Shown in pieces: positions 51,519 through 59,665 of a DNA stretch of 64,000 nt. A model generated the notes under the pieces. That model was not told the DNA's origin. It ran no database searches and saw nothing but the letters and a program-made list of their open reading frames with translations. Origin of the DNA: Flavivirga abyssicola (GTDB lineage: Bacteria > Bacteroidota > Bacteroidia > Flavobacteriales > Flavobacteriaceae). The first letter of the stretch is position 1; every line of letters starts with the position of its first letter. The position numbers were made by a program, and so were the translations under genes. The DNA lies in the NCBI RefSeq assembly GCF_030540775.2, contig NZ_CP141266.1, positions 2,157,001 through 2,221,000 of the forward strand, written 5' to 3'.

Positions 51519-52199
51519 TTAAAAAACTTTATAAAGCGTAGTTACTATAACTTCTTTGTGATCATTTAAAACAACAGACAATAATTGTTTTTCTTCTTTT
51601 ACCTTAAAATTAAATGGCGGAGCTAATAAGTTTAAACCACTTTGTTTTTTTAGTCTAATTCCTTGTCCTGAAATAATATCTTTATTGGGTGTAAAATCTC
51701 CTTTGGGTAAATGTTCGGTTAAAATCACATATTTAAAATTAGTTAACTTGTTTATTATACTTTGTACTTCGGCGTTCGATAAATGTTGTAGCACTTGTCT
51801 TAGTATAGCACAATCCCCAGAAGGCAACTTATCTACTGCGATATCCAAACAATGGAATTCTAAATTTTCTTCTTTAAATTTTTCTTTATTATACTCTATA
51901 AGGGTTGTTACTATATCTACCGCAACATATTTTTTAGTATGCTTTACCAGTTTTTGCCCTACATTAAAATCCCCACAGCCTAAATCGCATACCACAAGAG
52001 GACTTTCAAAAGATATTAAAAATGATATTAAAACATCTATATATGGATTTACTATCACAGGATGGTGCGACCCTACACCAGAATAAAAATCAGATTTGTT
52101 ATCCTCTCCCCAAAGTTTCATTTCATAAACCTGTTCCATGGCATCTTTAGTTGGCCAAGGTTTCTTTGCTTTTTTAATTCCATTTTCTTTCTCCTTCAT
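51519..52199 (-). CDS. Class I SAM-dependent methyltransferase
   Basis: 226 residues with the glycine-rich SAM motif I (VVCDLGCGDFNVG, about 68-80), an acidic motif II (YVAVDIVTTL) and the post-motif ILRQVLQHLSNAEV. The N-terminus is polar with a YSGVGSHHP segment before the SAM domain. The target is unknown; small molecules or glycans are possible. It is flanked by noncoding gaps and likely transcribed alone. Confidence 0.82.
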   Translation of the reverse strand: MKEKENGIKKAKKPWPTKDAMEQVYEMKLWGEDNKSDFYSGVGSHHPVIVNPYIDVLISFLISFESPLVVCDLGCGDFNVGQKLVKHTKKYVAVDIVTTLIEYNKEKFKEENLEFHCLDIAVDKLPSGDCAILRQVLQHLSNAEVQSIINKLTNFKYVILTEHLPKGDFTPNKDIISGQGIRLKKQSGLNLLAPPFNFKVKEEKQLLSVVLNDHKEVIVTTLYKVF

Positions 52200-52296
52200 A
52201 AATACTCAATATGTTGCCAAATACAATATTAAAACAAACGTACAAATTATACACAATAGTAAATGTTATGAAACGGATAACAAGCACATAAATAAA

Positions 52297-52351
52297 AAAC
52301 CAGAAACTTTGAGTTTCTGGTTTAATACCTGAGTTAACATTTTATGTTAAC
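52297..52351. terminator. Two adjacent hairpins between methyltransferase and lipoprotein genes
   Basis: AAACCAGAAACT (52297-52308) pairs with AGTTTCTGGTTT (52312-52323) and is followed by U-rich sequence. Next to it, GTTAACAT-TTT-ATGTTAAC (52333-52351) is a perfect small palindrome. The first is a convincing terminator for the lipoprotein gene on the minus strand; the second could be part of it or a protein site. Confidence 0.7.
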
Positions 52352-52383
52352 AATATAAGTAGGAAATCAAAATGAGCAGATGT

Positions 52384-53370
52384 TTATGGTAAACCATTAA
52401 TTATGGTTGTTAATTGAGCTTCTGTAGCTACAGATGTTTCATCATCGGTAAATATTATAATACCGTTTTCTTCAATAGTTACAGATTTAATAGCATATTT
52501 CCAGTTATCTCCATCTTCAGTAGCAAAAATGATGTGGCATTCTAATCCGATAGGAATTAGTCCATAATGCTCGCTAAATAAACCAGTTTCAGAATCGTAA
52601 GTATCTAAGTTGGCTAAACCAGCATCCTCACCGTCATAAGAGATAAAAACAGAACTGTTCGTATTGTCATAACCTTCGGGCACAGCTACTAAAATTGTCG
52701 TTTTTGGACGAGGGTCATTATAAAAACGATCTACATTAGACCATCCAAATGATTGGAAAAAACCATAATACTGATTACCTTCAGCGAATACACCACCTTC
52801 ACCTTGAGGACCGTCGCGTTCTACTTCATCCCATGCTAGGTTGCCGTCTTGATCTATTCTACCTTCCCAAAGGGTCATATCATTATCCGTACCGCCTGTT
52901 AAATCTGCTGGAATTTGCATTTGGAACCCACAATTGGTTTCTAAAGCAATACCGTTTTGAGTTGCATTTACAAAGAACTCACCTCCAGAAATAAGTAATC
53001 CTTTGTCTCCATTTGGTAAAGTTCCCATGGTAGGTTTATTAGTTGTAAGCATGCTACCTTTATCAAAAAGTTCAACAAATTCTACATCTACAGTTCCTGT
53101 TACAGTCTCTCCGTTTAAGGTCAAACAAGAGCTGCTAATGAAAATCTGTACACCTTTTTCAGATGTTAATGTTACACTTCCGTCATCAGCATTAAACTCA
53201 AATGTTTGTGTTAAGTTTTCGAGGGCAGCTTCTTTTAAATTATTAAAATCTTCGGCTGTTGGACGAATTAAAATGTCGTTATCGCCATCGTTATCATCAT
53301 TATTTGAACAGCTTGTTAATAATAAAGCAGACATTAAAATGGTTCCTAAAATGTTTTTAAAATTTTTCAT
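52384..53370 (-). CDS. Exported lipoprotein, unknown function
   Basis: 328 residues with a lipoprotein signal (SALLLTSC, Cys21), an Asp/Asn-rich linker (SNNDDNDGDND), then a beta-rich body with a pattern familiar from Bacteroidota surface lipoproteins: VDVEFVELFDKGSMLTTN, GGEFFVNATQNGI and FQMQIPADL. No catalytic motif is seen. A GGGTAACA-N18-TATAAA box precedes it, as for the next gene upstream, which suggests joint control with the sigma factor nearby. Confidence 0.82.
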   Translation of the reverse strand: MKNFKNILGTILMSALLLTSCSNNDDNDGDNDILIRPTAEDFNNLKEAALENLTQTFEFNADDGSVTLTSEKGVQIFISSSCLTLNGETVTGTVDVEFVELFDKGSMLTTNKPTMGTLPNGDKGLLISGGEFFVNATQNGIALETNCGFQMQIPADLTGGTDNDMTLWEGRIDQDGNLAWDEVERDGPQGEGGVFAEGNQYYGFFQSFGWSNVDRFYNDPRPKTTILVAVPEGYDNTNSSVFISYDGEDAGLANLDTYDSETGLFSEHYGLIPIGLECHIIFATEDGDNWKYAIKSVTIEENGIIIFTDDETSVATEAQLTTIINGLP

Positions 53371-53401
53371 GATTAATTGGGTTTTAAATTTATTATTCAG
53401 G

Positions 53402-53438
53402 TTTATATAAACAGGGTAATTATTTTGTTACCCTGTTT
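53402..53438 (-). promoter_or_regulatory. Terminator hairpin combined with GGGTAACA-N18-TATAAA box
   Basis: AAACAGGGTAA (53409-53419) and TTACCCTGTTT (53428-53438) form an 11-bp stem that fits a terminator for the gene at 53453. The minus strand also reads GGGTAACA (plus 53426-53433), 18 bp, then TATAAA (53402-53407), 32 bp before the lipoprotein ATG at 53370. The spacing equals that of the box at 54003-54034. Confidence 0.5.
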
Positions 53439-53452
53439 TAGTCATTATTTTT

Positions 53453-53947
53453 TTATTGTTGAGGTTGACTGATTATTTTTTTAGATACAATAGCATCTCC
53501 AGAGGCGACTAATTGTATCATTCTATAAGCATAAGCCTCAGTAGAAGAGTACCCTTTTGCACGACCTGTCGCAGTTTCGACTTCCCAGAAATAATTTCTT
53601 TTAGAATTGTTTTTTGCTTCAGTCTTTAAAACAAAATAACTTTCAATTTTTGACGCTCTTACAATTTCTCCAGAACTTGTTAAAGCAATCATACGTTTTG
53701 CATCTTCTACAGAAAGAGAGGTTCCTGAGTAAATACTTTTATTGGTTTCTACTTTCCAGTCATAAACTTTAACTAAGTTTTCATTGGTAATATCTACACT
53801 TACAGTTGTTGTATTAAGGTTCGATGTTAAGGTTGTAGCATGAGAGCTTAATATTGATAATACTACAGTACCGATAATTAAAAATGATTTTTTACTCACG
53901 TCATTAATATTTTTTAAGTGTTCGTGAAATTTCTTTGTAATTTTCAT
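53453..53947 (-). CDS. Exported protein with two internal repeats
   Basis: 164 residues with an N-terminal signal-like hydrophobic stretch (about 22-38, FLIIGTVVLSILSSHA). The mature part holds two ~50-residue repeats. The first has YDWKVETNKSIYSGTSLSVE, AKRMIALTSSGEIV and ASKI; the second has YFWEVETATGRAKGYSSTE, AYRMIQLVASGDAIV and SKKI. Each repeat looks like a small alpha/beta unit. I do not recognise the family. Its promoter-like GGGTAACA-N18-TATAAG box lies next to the divergent sigma factor gene, so it is a good candidate for the sigma regulon. Confidence 0.8.
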   Translation of the reverse strand: MKITKKFHEHLKNINDVSKKSFLIIGTVVLSILSSHATTLTSNLNTTTVSVDITNENLVKVYDWKVETNKSIYSGTSLSVEDAKRMIALTSSGEIVRASKIESYFVLKTEAKNNSKRNYFWEVETATGRAKGYSSTEAYAYRMIQLVASGDAIVSKKIISQPQQ

Positions 53948-54002
53948 GATTTCTAATTTTTATGGATTAATTAAGTGTTTCAGTATTTTTAACTGTCACA
54001 CC

Positions 54003-54034
54003 CTTATATCAGAACCATTTAAAAATTGTTACCC
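54003..54034 (-). promoter_or_regulatory. GGGTAACA-N18-TATAAG box before the two-repeat protein
   Basis: On the minus strand GGGTAACA (plus-strand 54027-54034) is followed after 18 bp by TATAAG (54003-54008), 56 bp before the ATG at 53947. AAC-containing -35 boxes are typical for extracytoplasmic-function sigma factors, and such a gene starts 220 bp away on the other strand. Confidence 0.5.
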
Positions 54035-54057
54035 TTTTATTTCAAAGTTTTTTTATT

Positions 54058-54236
54058 TTGAAAAGAATTCCCCGAGGTTTTGTCTCGGGGTTTCCATTGA
54101 AATTGTCATTCTCGTGAAAACGGGAATCTAAATACAGAATTTCTATTTTTGACCCAAAAGATTAAAATGAAACAGGTAAAATATTTCTATGCTTTGTCTT
54201 GAGAATAGCTGGTTTCAAGAAATTCTTTATTTTAGT
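54058..54236. repeat. Dispersed repeat related to 44976-45376
   Basis: Starts AAAAGAATTCCCCGAGG with a CCCCGAGG/CTCGGGG stem (54070-54090) and ends TTTCAAGAAATTCTTTATTT, just before the sigma factor gene. Ends and several inner pieces agree with the larger block at 44976-45376, which has an additional repeat inside. Both lie at the outer flanks of the CHAT/sigma region. Confidence 0.65.
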
Positions 54237-54253
54237 AGCAAATACAAGGGTTA

Positions 54254-54835
54254 ATGAGTGAAAAAAAAATACACGAAGACCAGAAGTATATAGACGGATT
54301 ACTTAAAAACAACTCGTTTATTATTCAAGCTATATATGATAAGTTTGCTCCTAAAGTGATTAATTATATAAAGCAGAATAGTGGGGATAGTGATAAAGCC
54401 CAAGATGTCATACAGGATATTTTAATAACCATTTACAATCAGGCAAGTGAAAAAAAATTACAGCTTACCTGTCCATTTGATGCCTATTTCTTTTTGCTAT
54501 GTAAGCGGAAATGGTTAAACGAATTAAAAAAATCTTCTAATAAAGAGGTAACAATTAATGAAGATGTGTTATCTAAAGGTGACGAAGCTCAAGAACTGGC
54601 TTTTGAAACCTCTGTATTTGGTGAAAAACAAGCGCTATTTACAGAAATGTTTCAAAAACTTGGAACCGCTTGTAAAGATTTATTAACCGCTACTTTTAAA
54701 ATAAAATCGATGGAGGAAGTAGCAAAAAGCTTAGGTGTCACATATGCTTATGCTAGAAAAAAGAAATCTTTATGTATTGGTAAATTAACAGAGCTGGTTC
54801 AAAAGTCACCAAAGTTTAACCAACTTAATAATTAA
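54254..54835 (+). CDS. ECF-like sigma-70 factor
   Basis: 193 residues: region 2 (about 20-85, IIQAIYDKFAPKVINYIKQN and DVIQDILITIYNQ) and region 4 (about 130-180, FQKLGTACKDLLTATFKIKS, MEEVAKSLGVTYAYARKKKS). It resembles the group of Bacteroidota sigma factors encoded with a membrane-bound TPR protein. That partner gene begins 5 bp downstream. The GGGTAACA boxes on the divergent side may be its target promoters; this is inference. Confidence 0.88.
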   Translation: MSEKKIHEDQKYIDGLLKNNSFIIQAIYDKFAPKVINYIKQNSGDSDKAQDVIQDILITIYNQASEKKLQLTCPFDAYFFLLCKRKWLNELKKSSNKEVTINEDVLSKGDEAQELAFETSVFGEKQALFTEMFQKLGTACKDLLTATFKIKSMEEVAKSLGVTYAYARKKKSLCIGKLTELVQKSPKFNQLNN

Positions 54836-54840
54836 TAGCC

Positions 54841-55575
54841 ATGGATGATCAAAATTACATAGTATTCGAATCCTACTTATCTAAAGAATTATCACCAGAT
54901 GAAGTAACCGCTTTTGAATTGAGATTAAAAAACGAATCAGATTTTAATCAAGCATTTAATACGTACAAAGAACTGTCTTCTTTTTTAGAACATAAATTTG
55001 AAGATGAGTCAGCCTCAACAGCATTTCAGAATAATTTAAAAACTATTTCTAATACTTATTTTGAAAAACAAGAAACTTCTAAAAAAGTAATGCGCTTTAA
55101 ACCTTGGCAATATGCAATGGCAGCAAGTATTGCTTTACTAATAGGAATCGTTACATTTAATAATTTCTCTAACCCAACTTTTAACGATTATAATAATTAT
55201 AAAACGATTAGTTTAACAGTTAGGGGAGCGGAGGAAGTTCTTTTAAAAGAAGCTGAAAATGCTTTTAATAATAAAGATTTCGCTAAAGCTGAAGCCGTTT
55301 TTGAACAGTTACTGGTTAAGAATGATTCAAACAATGAGTTGCAATTATATAGAGGAATTTCATTATTAGAATTAGATAAGTTTGATGAAGCCGATAGTAT
55401 GTTTGGTAAGCTTTCTAAAACACCATCCGTTTATAAAAATAAAGCCATATGGTATTTAGCCTTAAGTAAATTAAAACAGAAAAACTACGATGCTTGTTTA
55501 GACGTTTTAAAAACAATTCCGGAAGATGCAGATGAATATAAACAAGTTCAAAAGCTTATTAAAAAGTTAGATTAA
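54841..55575 (+). CDS. Membrane TPR protein, putative anti-sigma factor
   Basis: 244 residues: cytoplasmic N-terminus (1-88) that resembles anti-sigma N-termini (FESYLSKELSPDEVTAFELR), one TM span (about 90-106, MAASIALLIGIVTF), and a periplasmic part with tetratricopeptide repeats (about 135-235, AENAFNNKDFAKAEAVFEQL, LQLYRGISLLELDKFDEADS). Following the sigma gene by 5 bp and with this topology, it likely binds the sigma factor and responds to an outside signal through the TPRs. TPR proteins of this kind often occur with CHAT genes in this phylum. Confidence 0.82.
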   Translation: MDDQNYIVFESYLSKELSPDEVTAFELRLKNESDFNQAFNTYKELSSFLEHKFEDESASTAFQNNLKTISNTYFEKQETSKKVMRFKPWQYAMAASIALLIGIVTFNNFSNPTFNDYNNYKTISLTVRGAEEVLLKEAENAFNNKDFAKAEAVFEQLLVKNDSNNELQLYRGISLLELDKFDEADSMFGKLSKTPSVYKNKAIWYLALSKLKQKNYDACLDVLKTIPEDADEYKQVQKLIKKLD

Positions 55576-55686
55576 TCTAAAGAATTCCTCGACGCTCTGG
55601 GTCCTTATCCTGCTCACCTCTTGAAAGGAGAGGTCAGAATTGTCTTTTTAGGCAGTTCTGGGTGAGGTAAGTAAAGATATTTTAAG

Positions 55687-55714
55687 CCCGTCAGGTTTTT
55701 AAAAACCTGACGGG
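55687..55714 (+). terminator. Perfect 28-bp palindromic terminator before tatD
   Basis: CCCGTCAGGTTTTT and AAAAACCTGACGGG form an uninterrupted palindrome (55687-55714) followed by TTTTTC. A weaker inverted repeat (CTCACCTCTTGAAAGGAGAGG, with a GGTGAGG partner near 55660) precedes it. It ends the sigma-TPR transcript. Confidence 0.75.
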
Positions 55715-55778
55715 TTTTTCATTAGTGAAAATTTATGAAATTCGTGTCAAACTTTAAATACTTCATTATTTTTACCAA

Positions 55779-56546
55779 ATGATTATTACAGACACACATA
55801 CCCATTTATATAGTGAAGCTTTTGATGACGACAGGAATGAGATGATTGATCGTGCTATAGCTCAAGGAGTCTCTCGGTTTTTTATTCCCGCAATAGATTC
55901 TGAGTACACCAAAGCTATGTTTCAACTCGAAAAGGATTACCCTAATAATATGTTTTTAATGATGGGTTTGCATCCTACACATGTTAAAGACAATTATAAA
56001 AAAGAATTAAAGCATGTAGAAGATATGCTTGCCAAGCGACATTTTTATGCGGTGGGAGAAATAGGAATTGATTTATATTGGGATAAATCAACATTAGGAA
56101 TTCAACAAGAAGCGTTTAAACATCAAATTAGACTTGCAAAGCAATATAAGTTGCCAATAGTTATACATTGTAGAGATGCATTTGATGAAATATTTGAAAT
56201 TTTAGAAACAGAAAAGAGTGATGATTTATTCGGTGTTTTTCATTGTTTTACAGGAACATTAGAACAAGCACATCAAGCTATTTCATATAATATGAAACTA
56301 GGTATAGGCGGTGTTGCTACTTTTAAGAACGGAAAAATTGATACCTTTTTAAATCAAATTGATATTAAACATATTGTATTAGAAACAGATTCCCCTTATT
56401 TAGCTCCGGTACCATATAGAGGAAAACGAAATGAAAGCGTATATGTTATAAAAGTGTTAGAAAAGTTGGTAGAGATATATGGTATATCTTCAGAAGAGAT
56501 AGCAGCAATTACAACTCAAAATTCTAAAGATGTTTTTAAAGTTTAA
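55779..56546 (+). CDS. tatD: TatD-family metal-dependent deoxyribonuclease
   Basis: 255 residues forming a TIM barrel with the family's metal ligands: H7-x-H9 (DTHTHLY), Glu in VGEIGIDLYWD, His in PIVIHCRDA, His in GVFHCFTG, and Asp in ETDSPYLAPVPYRG. TatD proteins remove nucleotides from DNA 3' ends and are tied to DNA repair after oxidative damage. ansA follows after 3 bp, so the two are co-transcribed, a common pairing in Flavobacteriaceae. Confidence 0.94.
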   Translation: MIITDTHTHLYSEAFDDDRNEMIDRAIAQGVSRFFIPAIDSEYTKAMFQLEKDYPNNMFLMMGLHPTHVKDNYKKELKHVEDMLAKRHFYAVGEIGIDLYWDKSTLGIQQEAFKHQIRLAKQYKLPIVIHCRDAFDEIFEILETEKSDDLFGVFHCFTGTLEQAHQAISYNMKLGIGGVATFKNGKIDTFLNQIDIKHIVLETDSPYLAPVPYRGKRNESVYVIKVLEKLVEIYGISSEEIAAITTQNSKDVFKV

Positions 56547-56549
56547 AAT

Positions 56550-57581
56550 ATGAGCGTTATAAAACCAAAGATATTACTAATATATACAGGAGGAACCATT
56601 GGTATGGTTAAAGATTTTAAAACCGGATCACTTCGTGCATTTGATTTTAAAACACTTTTAGAAAAAATTCCGGAATTACAACTTTTAGATTGTAAGATAG
56701 ATACAGTGTCATTTAAAGAGCCTATAGATTCAAGTAATATGAATCCAAAATATTGGGTTCAAATTGCCGAGATGATAGAAACTAATTATGAAGCGTTTGA
56801 TGGTTTTGTTGTTTTACACGGAAGTGATACCATGAGTTATACAGCGTCTGCATTAAGTTTTATGTTAGAGAATTTAGCAAAACCAGTCATATTTACAGGA
56901 TCTCAATTGCCAATAGGCGACTTAAGAACCGATGCAAAAGAAAATTTAATTACATCTATACAAATAGCGTCATTACAAAGTCAAGGCAAGCCACAAATTA
57001 AAGAAGTATGCCTATATTTTGAATACAAATTATATAGAGCTAATAGAACAACAAAGATAAATGCAGAGCACTTTGAAGCTTTTGCTTCTTTAAACTACCC
57101 CGATTTGGCCGAGTCTGGTGTGCATTTAAAAGTTAATGAAGACTATTTATTCAAACCTGATTTAAATAAGGCTCTAAAGATTCATAAAAAATTAGATAAT
57201 AATATCGCATTAGTTAAACTTTTTCCGGGCATTACAGAAAATATTTTGCAAAGTATTTTCAGTACTTCAAATTTAAAAGCTATAGTGCTTGAAACATATG
57301 GTGCAGGAAATTGTACTACCGAAACATGGTTCATTAATATGTTAAAAGAAAATATTCTTAAAGGCATGCATGTTATAAATATTACACAATGTTCTGGCGG
57401 AAGTGTTATGATGGGGCATTATGAAACGAGTAATGCGTTAAAAAATATAGGAGTTATTTCCGGAAAAGATATCACAACAGAAGCAGCAATAAGTAAATTA
57501 ATGTATTTATTAGGTCAGAATATAGCTGCTAATACCTTCAAAACTATCTACGAATCACCCTTAAGAGGGGAAATGTCTTAA
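56550..57581 (+). CDS. ansA: Type I (cytoplasmic) L-asparaginase
   Basis: 343 residues without signal peptide. The catalytic Thr lies in YTGGTIGM (about 10-17) and the second Thr-Asp pair in LHGSDTMSYTASALSFML (about 90-108), with PVIFTGSQLPI next. It hydrolyses asparagine to aspartate and ammonia. It starts 3 bp after tatD. Length and motifs are normal for bacterial type I enzymes. Confidence 0.94.
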   Translation: MSVIKPKILLIYTGGTIGMVKDFKTGSLRAFDFKTLLEKIPELQLLDCKIDTVSFKEPIDSSNMNPKYWVQIAEMIETNYEAFDGFVVLHGSDTMSYTASALSFMLENLAKPVIFTGSQLPIGDLRTDAKENLITSIQIASLQSQGKPQIKEVCLYFEYKLYRANRTTKINAEHFEAFASLNYPDLAESGVHLKVNEDYLFKPDLNKALKIHKKLDNNIALVKLFPGITENILQSIFSTSNLKAIVLETYGAGNCTTETWFINMLKENILKGMHVINITQCSGGSVMMGHYETSNALKNIGVISGKDITTEAAISKLMYLLGQNIAANTFKTIYESPLRGEMS

Positions 57582-57659
57582 AATTAACTCTTAAAATTTT
57601 AGCGTTCAAAGTTTTTTTTGTTATTTGAGCCCCTGTAATTAAAGAGTAATTAAAATTAC

Positions 57660-57747
57660 AGAGAGGTGGCCGAGTGGTCGAAGGCGCACGCCTGGAAAGT
57701 GTGTATACGTCAAAAGCGTATCGAGGGTTCGAATCCCTTCCTCTCTG
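57660..57747 (+). tRNA. tRNA-Ser (anticodon GGA)
   Basis: The cloverleaf is complete: acceptor AGAGAGG/CCTCTCT with discriminator G57747, D-arm GCCGAGTGGTCGAAGGC, anticodon stem CACGC/GTGTG enclosing CTGGAAA (anticodon GGA), a long variable arm (TATACG/CGTATC) typical of serine tRNAs, and a T-arm GAGGGTTCGAATCCCTT. The CCA end is not encoded. Confidence 0.97.
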
Positions 57748-57821
57748 CTGTTATTTTTGTTTTTAATTGCTTTTTTTTTAATATCTTTAACACTTTAACT
57801 AATATATTTAAGATCTAGAAC

Positions 57822-58601
57822 ATGAAAAGATTATTTTCTATCCTTGCCATTACAGGAATGGTGGCATTCGGAACGACTAACGCAACAACAATTGCAAACA
57901 CAAATACAGCTGTAACTACTGTTAACACTATTCAAGAGACTACTGAAGAAGGCGCTGCTGCTGAAGAGACCCTTGGATTTCATCAAGAATTGAAAAAACG
58001 TTTTATTGAAGGTGGAGCTGGCTTTATGGGGATTGTATTATTATGTTTAATTCTTGGATTAGCAATTGCTATAGAAAGAATTATCTTTTTAAACCTTTCA
58101 ACTACTAACACAAAAAAATTAACACAAAGTGTTGAAGACGCTTTATCTTCAGGTGGTGTAGAAGCTGCAAAAGAAGTATGTAGAAATACAAAAGGACCAA
58201 TCGCATCTATTTACTACCAAGGATTAGATAGAACTGACGAAGGTATCGAAGCTGCTGAAAAAGCTGTAGTAGCTTACGGAGGTGTACAAATGGGACAATT
58301 AGAAAAAAATGTATCTTGGATTTCATTATTTATCGCCTTAGCACCAATGCTTGGTTTCATGGGTACGGTAATTGGTATGATTCAAGCATTCGATAAAATT
58401 GAAGCTGCCGGAGATATGCAACCATCTCTTGTTGCAGGTGGTATTAAAGTAGCACTTTTGACAACTGTATTTGGTTTGATCGTGGCTATTATACTTCAAA
58501 TTTTTTATAATTATATTATTGCTAAAATTGATAGCATTGTTAACGACATGGAAGATGCTTCTATCACGTTAATGGACCTATTAATTAGAAATAAAAAGTA
58601 A
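57822..58601 (+). CDS. exbB: MotA/TolQ/ExbB proton channel protein
   Basis: 259 residues: N-terminal hydrophobic signal-like segment and a Thr/Glu-rich stretch (to about 50), then three TM segments (about 65-90, 165-187 and 207-232). The conserved PMLGFMGTVIGMIQAFD block lies in the second and the VALLTTVFGLIVAIILQI block in the third. With ExbD it uses the proton gradient to energise TonB, which fits the TonB receptors in this window. The N-terminal extension is typical of Bacteroidota ExbB. It is the first gene of a four-gene operon after the tRNA. Confidence 0.92.
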   Translation: MKRLFSILAITGMVAFGTTNATTIANTNTAVTTVNTIQETTEEGAAAEETLGFHQELKKRFIEGGAGFMGIVLLCLILGLAIAIERIIFLNLSTTNTKKLTQSVEDALSSGGVEAAKEVCRNTKGPIASIYYQGLDRTDEGIEAAEKAVVAYGGVQMGQLEKNVSWISLFIALAPMLGFMGTVIGMIQAFDKIEAAGDMQPSLVAGGIKVALLTTVFGLIVAIILQIFYNYIIAKIDSIVNDMEDASITLMDLLIRNKK

Positions 58602-58619
58602 TAATTAAATATAAAAATT

Positions 58620-59051
58620 ATGAAACTACATAAAGTTTTAAAAATAGTAGCTTTCGCACTGGCTATTATTGGCGCGATTTTTGCGCTAATGATAATAGCA
58701 GGTGACGAAAAAGATGCTCTAAGTATGAGTGGAAATATGCTATACGTTGCATATGTTGTACTTGGATTGATATTAGTAATGGTTTTTTTATTCGTAATAA
58801 AAGGACTATTTGCTGGAAATATTAAGAAAACATTAATGACTGTAGGTGCTTTTCTAGTAATCGTATTTATTTCGTATTCTATATCTTCGGGTACAGATTT
58901 AGATTTAACACCTTTTACTGATAAAGGATTAGATGTAACAGAAGCAACATCTAAGCAAGTTGGTGCAGGATTATATACATTTTATGTATTAGCTTTTTTA
59001 GCTATAGCATCAATGGCATTCTCAGGAGTGAAAAAAATATTTAACAAATAA
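58620..59051 (+). CDS. Four-span membrane protein in the ExbBD operon
   Basis: 143 residues with four hydrophobic segments (about 9-28, 40-62, 73-92 and 116-137), a short extracytoplasmic loop (TDLDLTPFTDKGLDVTEAT), and a basic C-terminus (KKIFNK). I do not recognise the family. It is placed between exbB (18 bp) and exbD (3 bp), an order I recall from other flavobacteria, so it probably belongs to the energiser complex. Its role is unknown. Confidence 0.8.
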   Translation: MKLHKVLKIVAFALAIIGAIFALMIIAGDEKDALSMSGNMLYVAYVVLGLILVMVFLFVIKGLFAGNIKKTLMTVGAFLVIVFISYSISSGTDLDLTPFTDKGLDVTEATSKQVGAGLYTFYVLAFLAIASMAFSGVKKIFNK

Positions 59052-59054
59052 ATT

Positions 59055-59642
59055 ATGGCAAAAAGAGCAGCACCAGAAGTAAATGCAGGCTCCATGGCCG
59101 ACATTGCGTTCTTACTATTAATATTTTTCTTAGTAACAACAACTATTGAAACAGATTCAGGAATCAATAGAAAGCTTCCTCCAATGGAAGAGTCTGAAGA
59201 AGATGTTGTTATCAAGCAAAGAAATATTTTTACTGTATTATTAAATGGTAAAGATCAATTGCTTGTAGAAGATGAATTAATGGAGCTTAAAGATTTAAGA
59301 GCTGCAGCTATTGAATTTTTAGATAACAATGGCGACGGATCTTGCGACTATTGTAAAGGAAAGAAAGATAAATCATCTTCTGATAATCCAGATAAAGCAA
59401 TTATATCTTTAAAGAATGAGCGAGAAACAACTTATAAGACTTATATAGCGGTTCAAAATGAACTAGTAGCAGCTTATAACGAATTAAGAAATGCGAGAGC
59501 TCTGGCACAACATGGAAAGTCTTTCGCAGAAATGCAGGCAGACTATAAAGATGTAAATTGGCCTGGAAATAAGGAAAGATTAAAAGCGAAGATAGATCAA
59601 ATAAAAACTGATTATCCTCAAAAGCTTTCTGAAGTACAATAA
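59055..59642 (+). CDS. exbD: ExbD/TolR-family protein, first copy (with Cys-pair loop)
   Basis: 195 residues: single TM near the N-terminus (about 14-31) with the essential Asp in SMADIAFLLLIFFLVTTT, then a periplasmic domain. Compared with usual ExbD (~140 aa) it is longer: the insert at about 90-150 contains GDGSCDYCKGKKDKSS and a helical stretch. The CDYC pair could bind metal or form a disulfide. It partners ExbB; a second exbD follows 23 bp later. Confidence 0.9.
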   Translation: MAKRAAPEVNAGSMADIAFLLLIFFLVTTTIETDSGINRKLPPMEESEEDVVIKQRNIFTVLLNGKDQLLVEDELMELKDLRAAAIEFLDNNGDGSCDYCKGKKDKSSSDNPDKAIISLKNERETTYKTYIAVQNELVAAYNELRNARALAQHGKSFAEMQADYKDVNWPGNKERLKAKIDQIKTDYPQKLSEVQ

Positions 59643-59665
59643 TTTAAAATTTAACATTTATAAAT

